From positions 11,947,475 through 12,011,474 of the forward strand of contig SSBO01000001.1 in the NCBI GenBank assembly GCA_005281725.1: DNA of 64,000 nucleotides, written 5' to 3'. Shown here one piece after another: positions 63,783 through 64,000 of this stretch. Position numbers and translations under genes: made by a program. The stretch is from Wuchereria bancrofti. Lineage: Eukaryota; Nematoda; Chromadorea; Rhabditida; Onchocercidae. Position 1 is the stretch's first letter, and each line of letters starts with the position of its first letter. Under the pieces are notes generated by a model that worked only from the letters and a program-made list of their open reading frames with translations, did no database searches and was not told the origin of the DNA.

Positions 63783-64000
63783 GCTAAGTGACAAGAAGTC
63801 TTTTTTGCACTTCATTCTTGTGTTATTGCTTGTATTATTATTATTGTATTATAATAATTTATAAAATATATAAACATTCTGCAAATTAGGCTGAAATAAA
63901 TGAATGAATGCAATACTAAAATAAATTTATCATTTCATTTCTATCATTGCTTGAATCCAAAATACTACTATCTGAGATTAGCATAATATTTTTAGGTCAT

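Larger units (their letters stand above)
63057..64000. other. pdfr-1 3' UTR and downstream spacer
   Basis: The last 0.94 kb holds two AATAAA signals, a GT-rich microsatellite and a 28-bp tandem repeat. No further coding exon was recognised. Confidence 0.6.

Noticed and set aside
1..64000. Bacterial endosymbiont insertions or intact transposons
   Set aside because: No bacterial-type long frames, transposase or reverse-transcriptase motifs or long terminal repeats were seen. Only small degenerate repeats are present.

Overview
The window is nuclear DNA of a eukaryote with compact genes, short AT-rich introns (mostly 100-400 bp) and very AT-rich spacers full of homopolymers and microsatellites. 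Splice sites (TTTCAG acceptors, GTAAGT-like donors), a class II nuclear tRNA and the protein families point to a nematode. The base composition and gene style suggest a filarial species, but that is an inference. Single-base and short runs of N show it comes from a draft assembly. Four protein genes and one tRNA can be supported. || Layout. 1-1183 (minus): the first four coding exons of a TNNI3K-type ankyrin-repeat protein kinase, which continues off the left edge. 4967-9861 (minus): an eleven-exon gene for a nuclear protein with two Myb/SANT-like (zeste-type) DNA-binding domains and a C-terminal coiled coil; its 5' end was not found. 9862-15949: low-complexity, CAN/TNN-repeat-rich spacer with one GC-rich island. 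15950-16033 (minus): tRNA-Leu(CAG). 20104-21173 (minus): a complete three-exon HAD phosphatase of the pseudouridine-5'-phosphatase (PUDP/HDHD1) type. 21174-57999: a 36.8-kb AT-rich region with no recognised gene, holding several minisatellites, a decayed duplication, a sequencing gap and a few less AT-rich islands with exon-like open frames. 58016-63056 (plus): a complete twelve-exon class B (secretin-family) receptor that I identify as the PDF neuropeptide receptor (pdfr-1). || The genes are functionally unrelated and do not form an operon. The clearest anomaly is in pdfr-1: the exon encoding transmembrane helix 6, with its introns, is present twice at a 636-bp offset, and an N plus a second (TTCA)n array sit at the junction. 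Reading both copies would break the frame, so this is either an unmerged assembly overlap or a recent tandem duplication in which only one copy can be used. Other points worth checking are the absence of a signal peptide in the first pdfr-1 exon, a splice-bounded 148-nt exon-like frame at 40724-40871, a degenerate minisatellite built on CTCTACCGTAA at 36340-36862, and two introns of the Myb-like gene sharing an unusual GTTAAT donor. I found no convincing novel biological system, CRISPR array, intact transposon or bacterial insertion.
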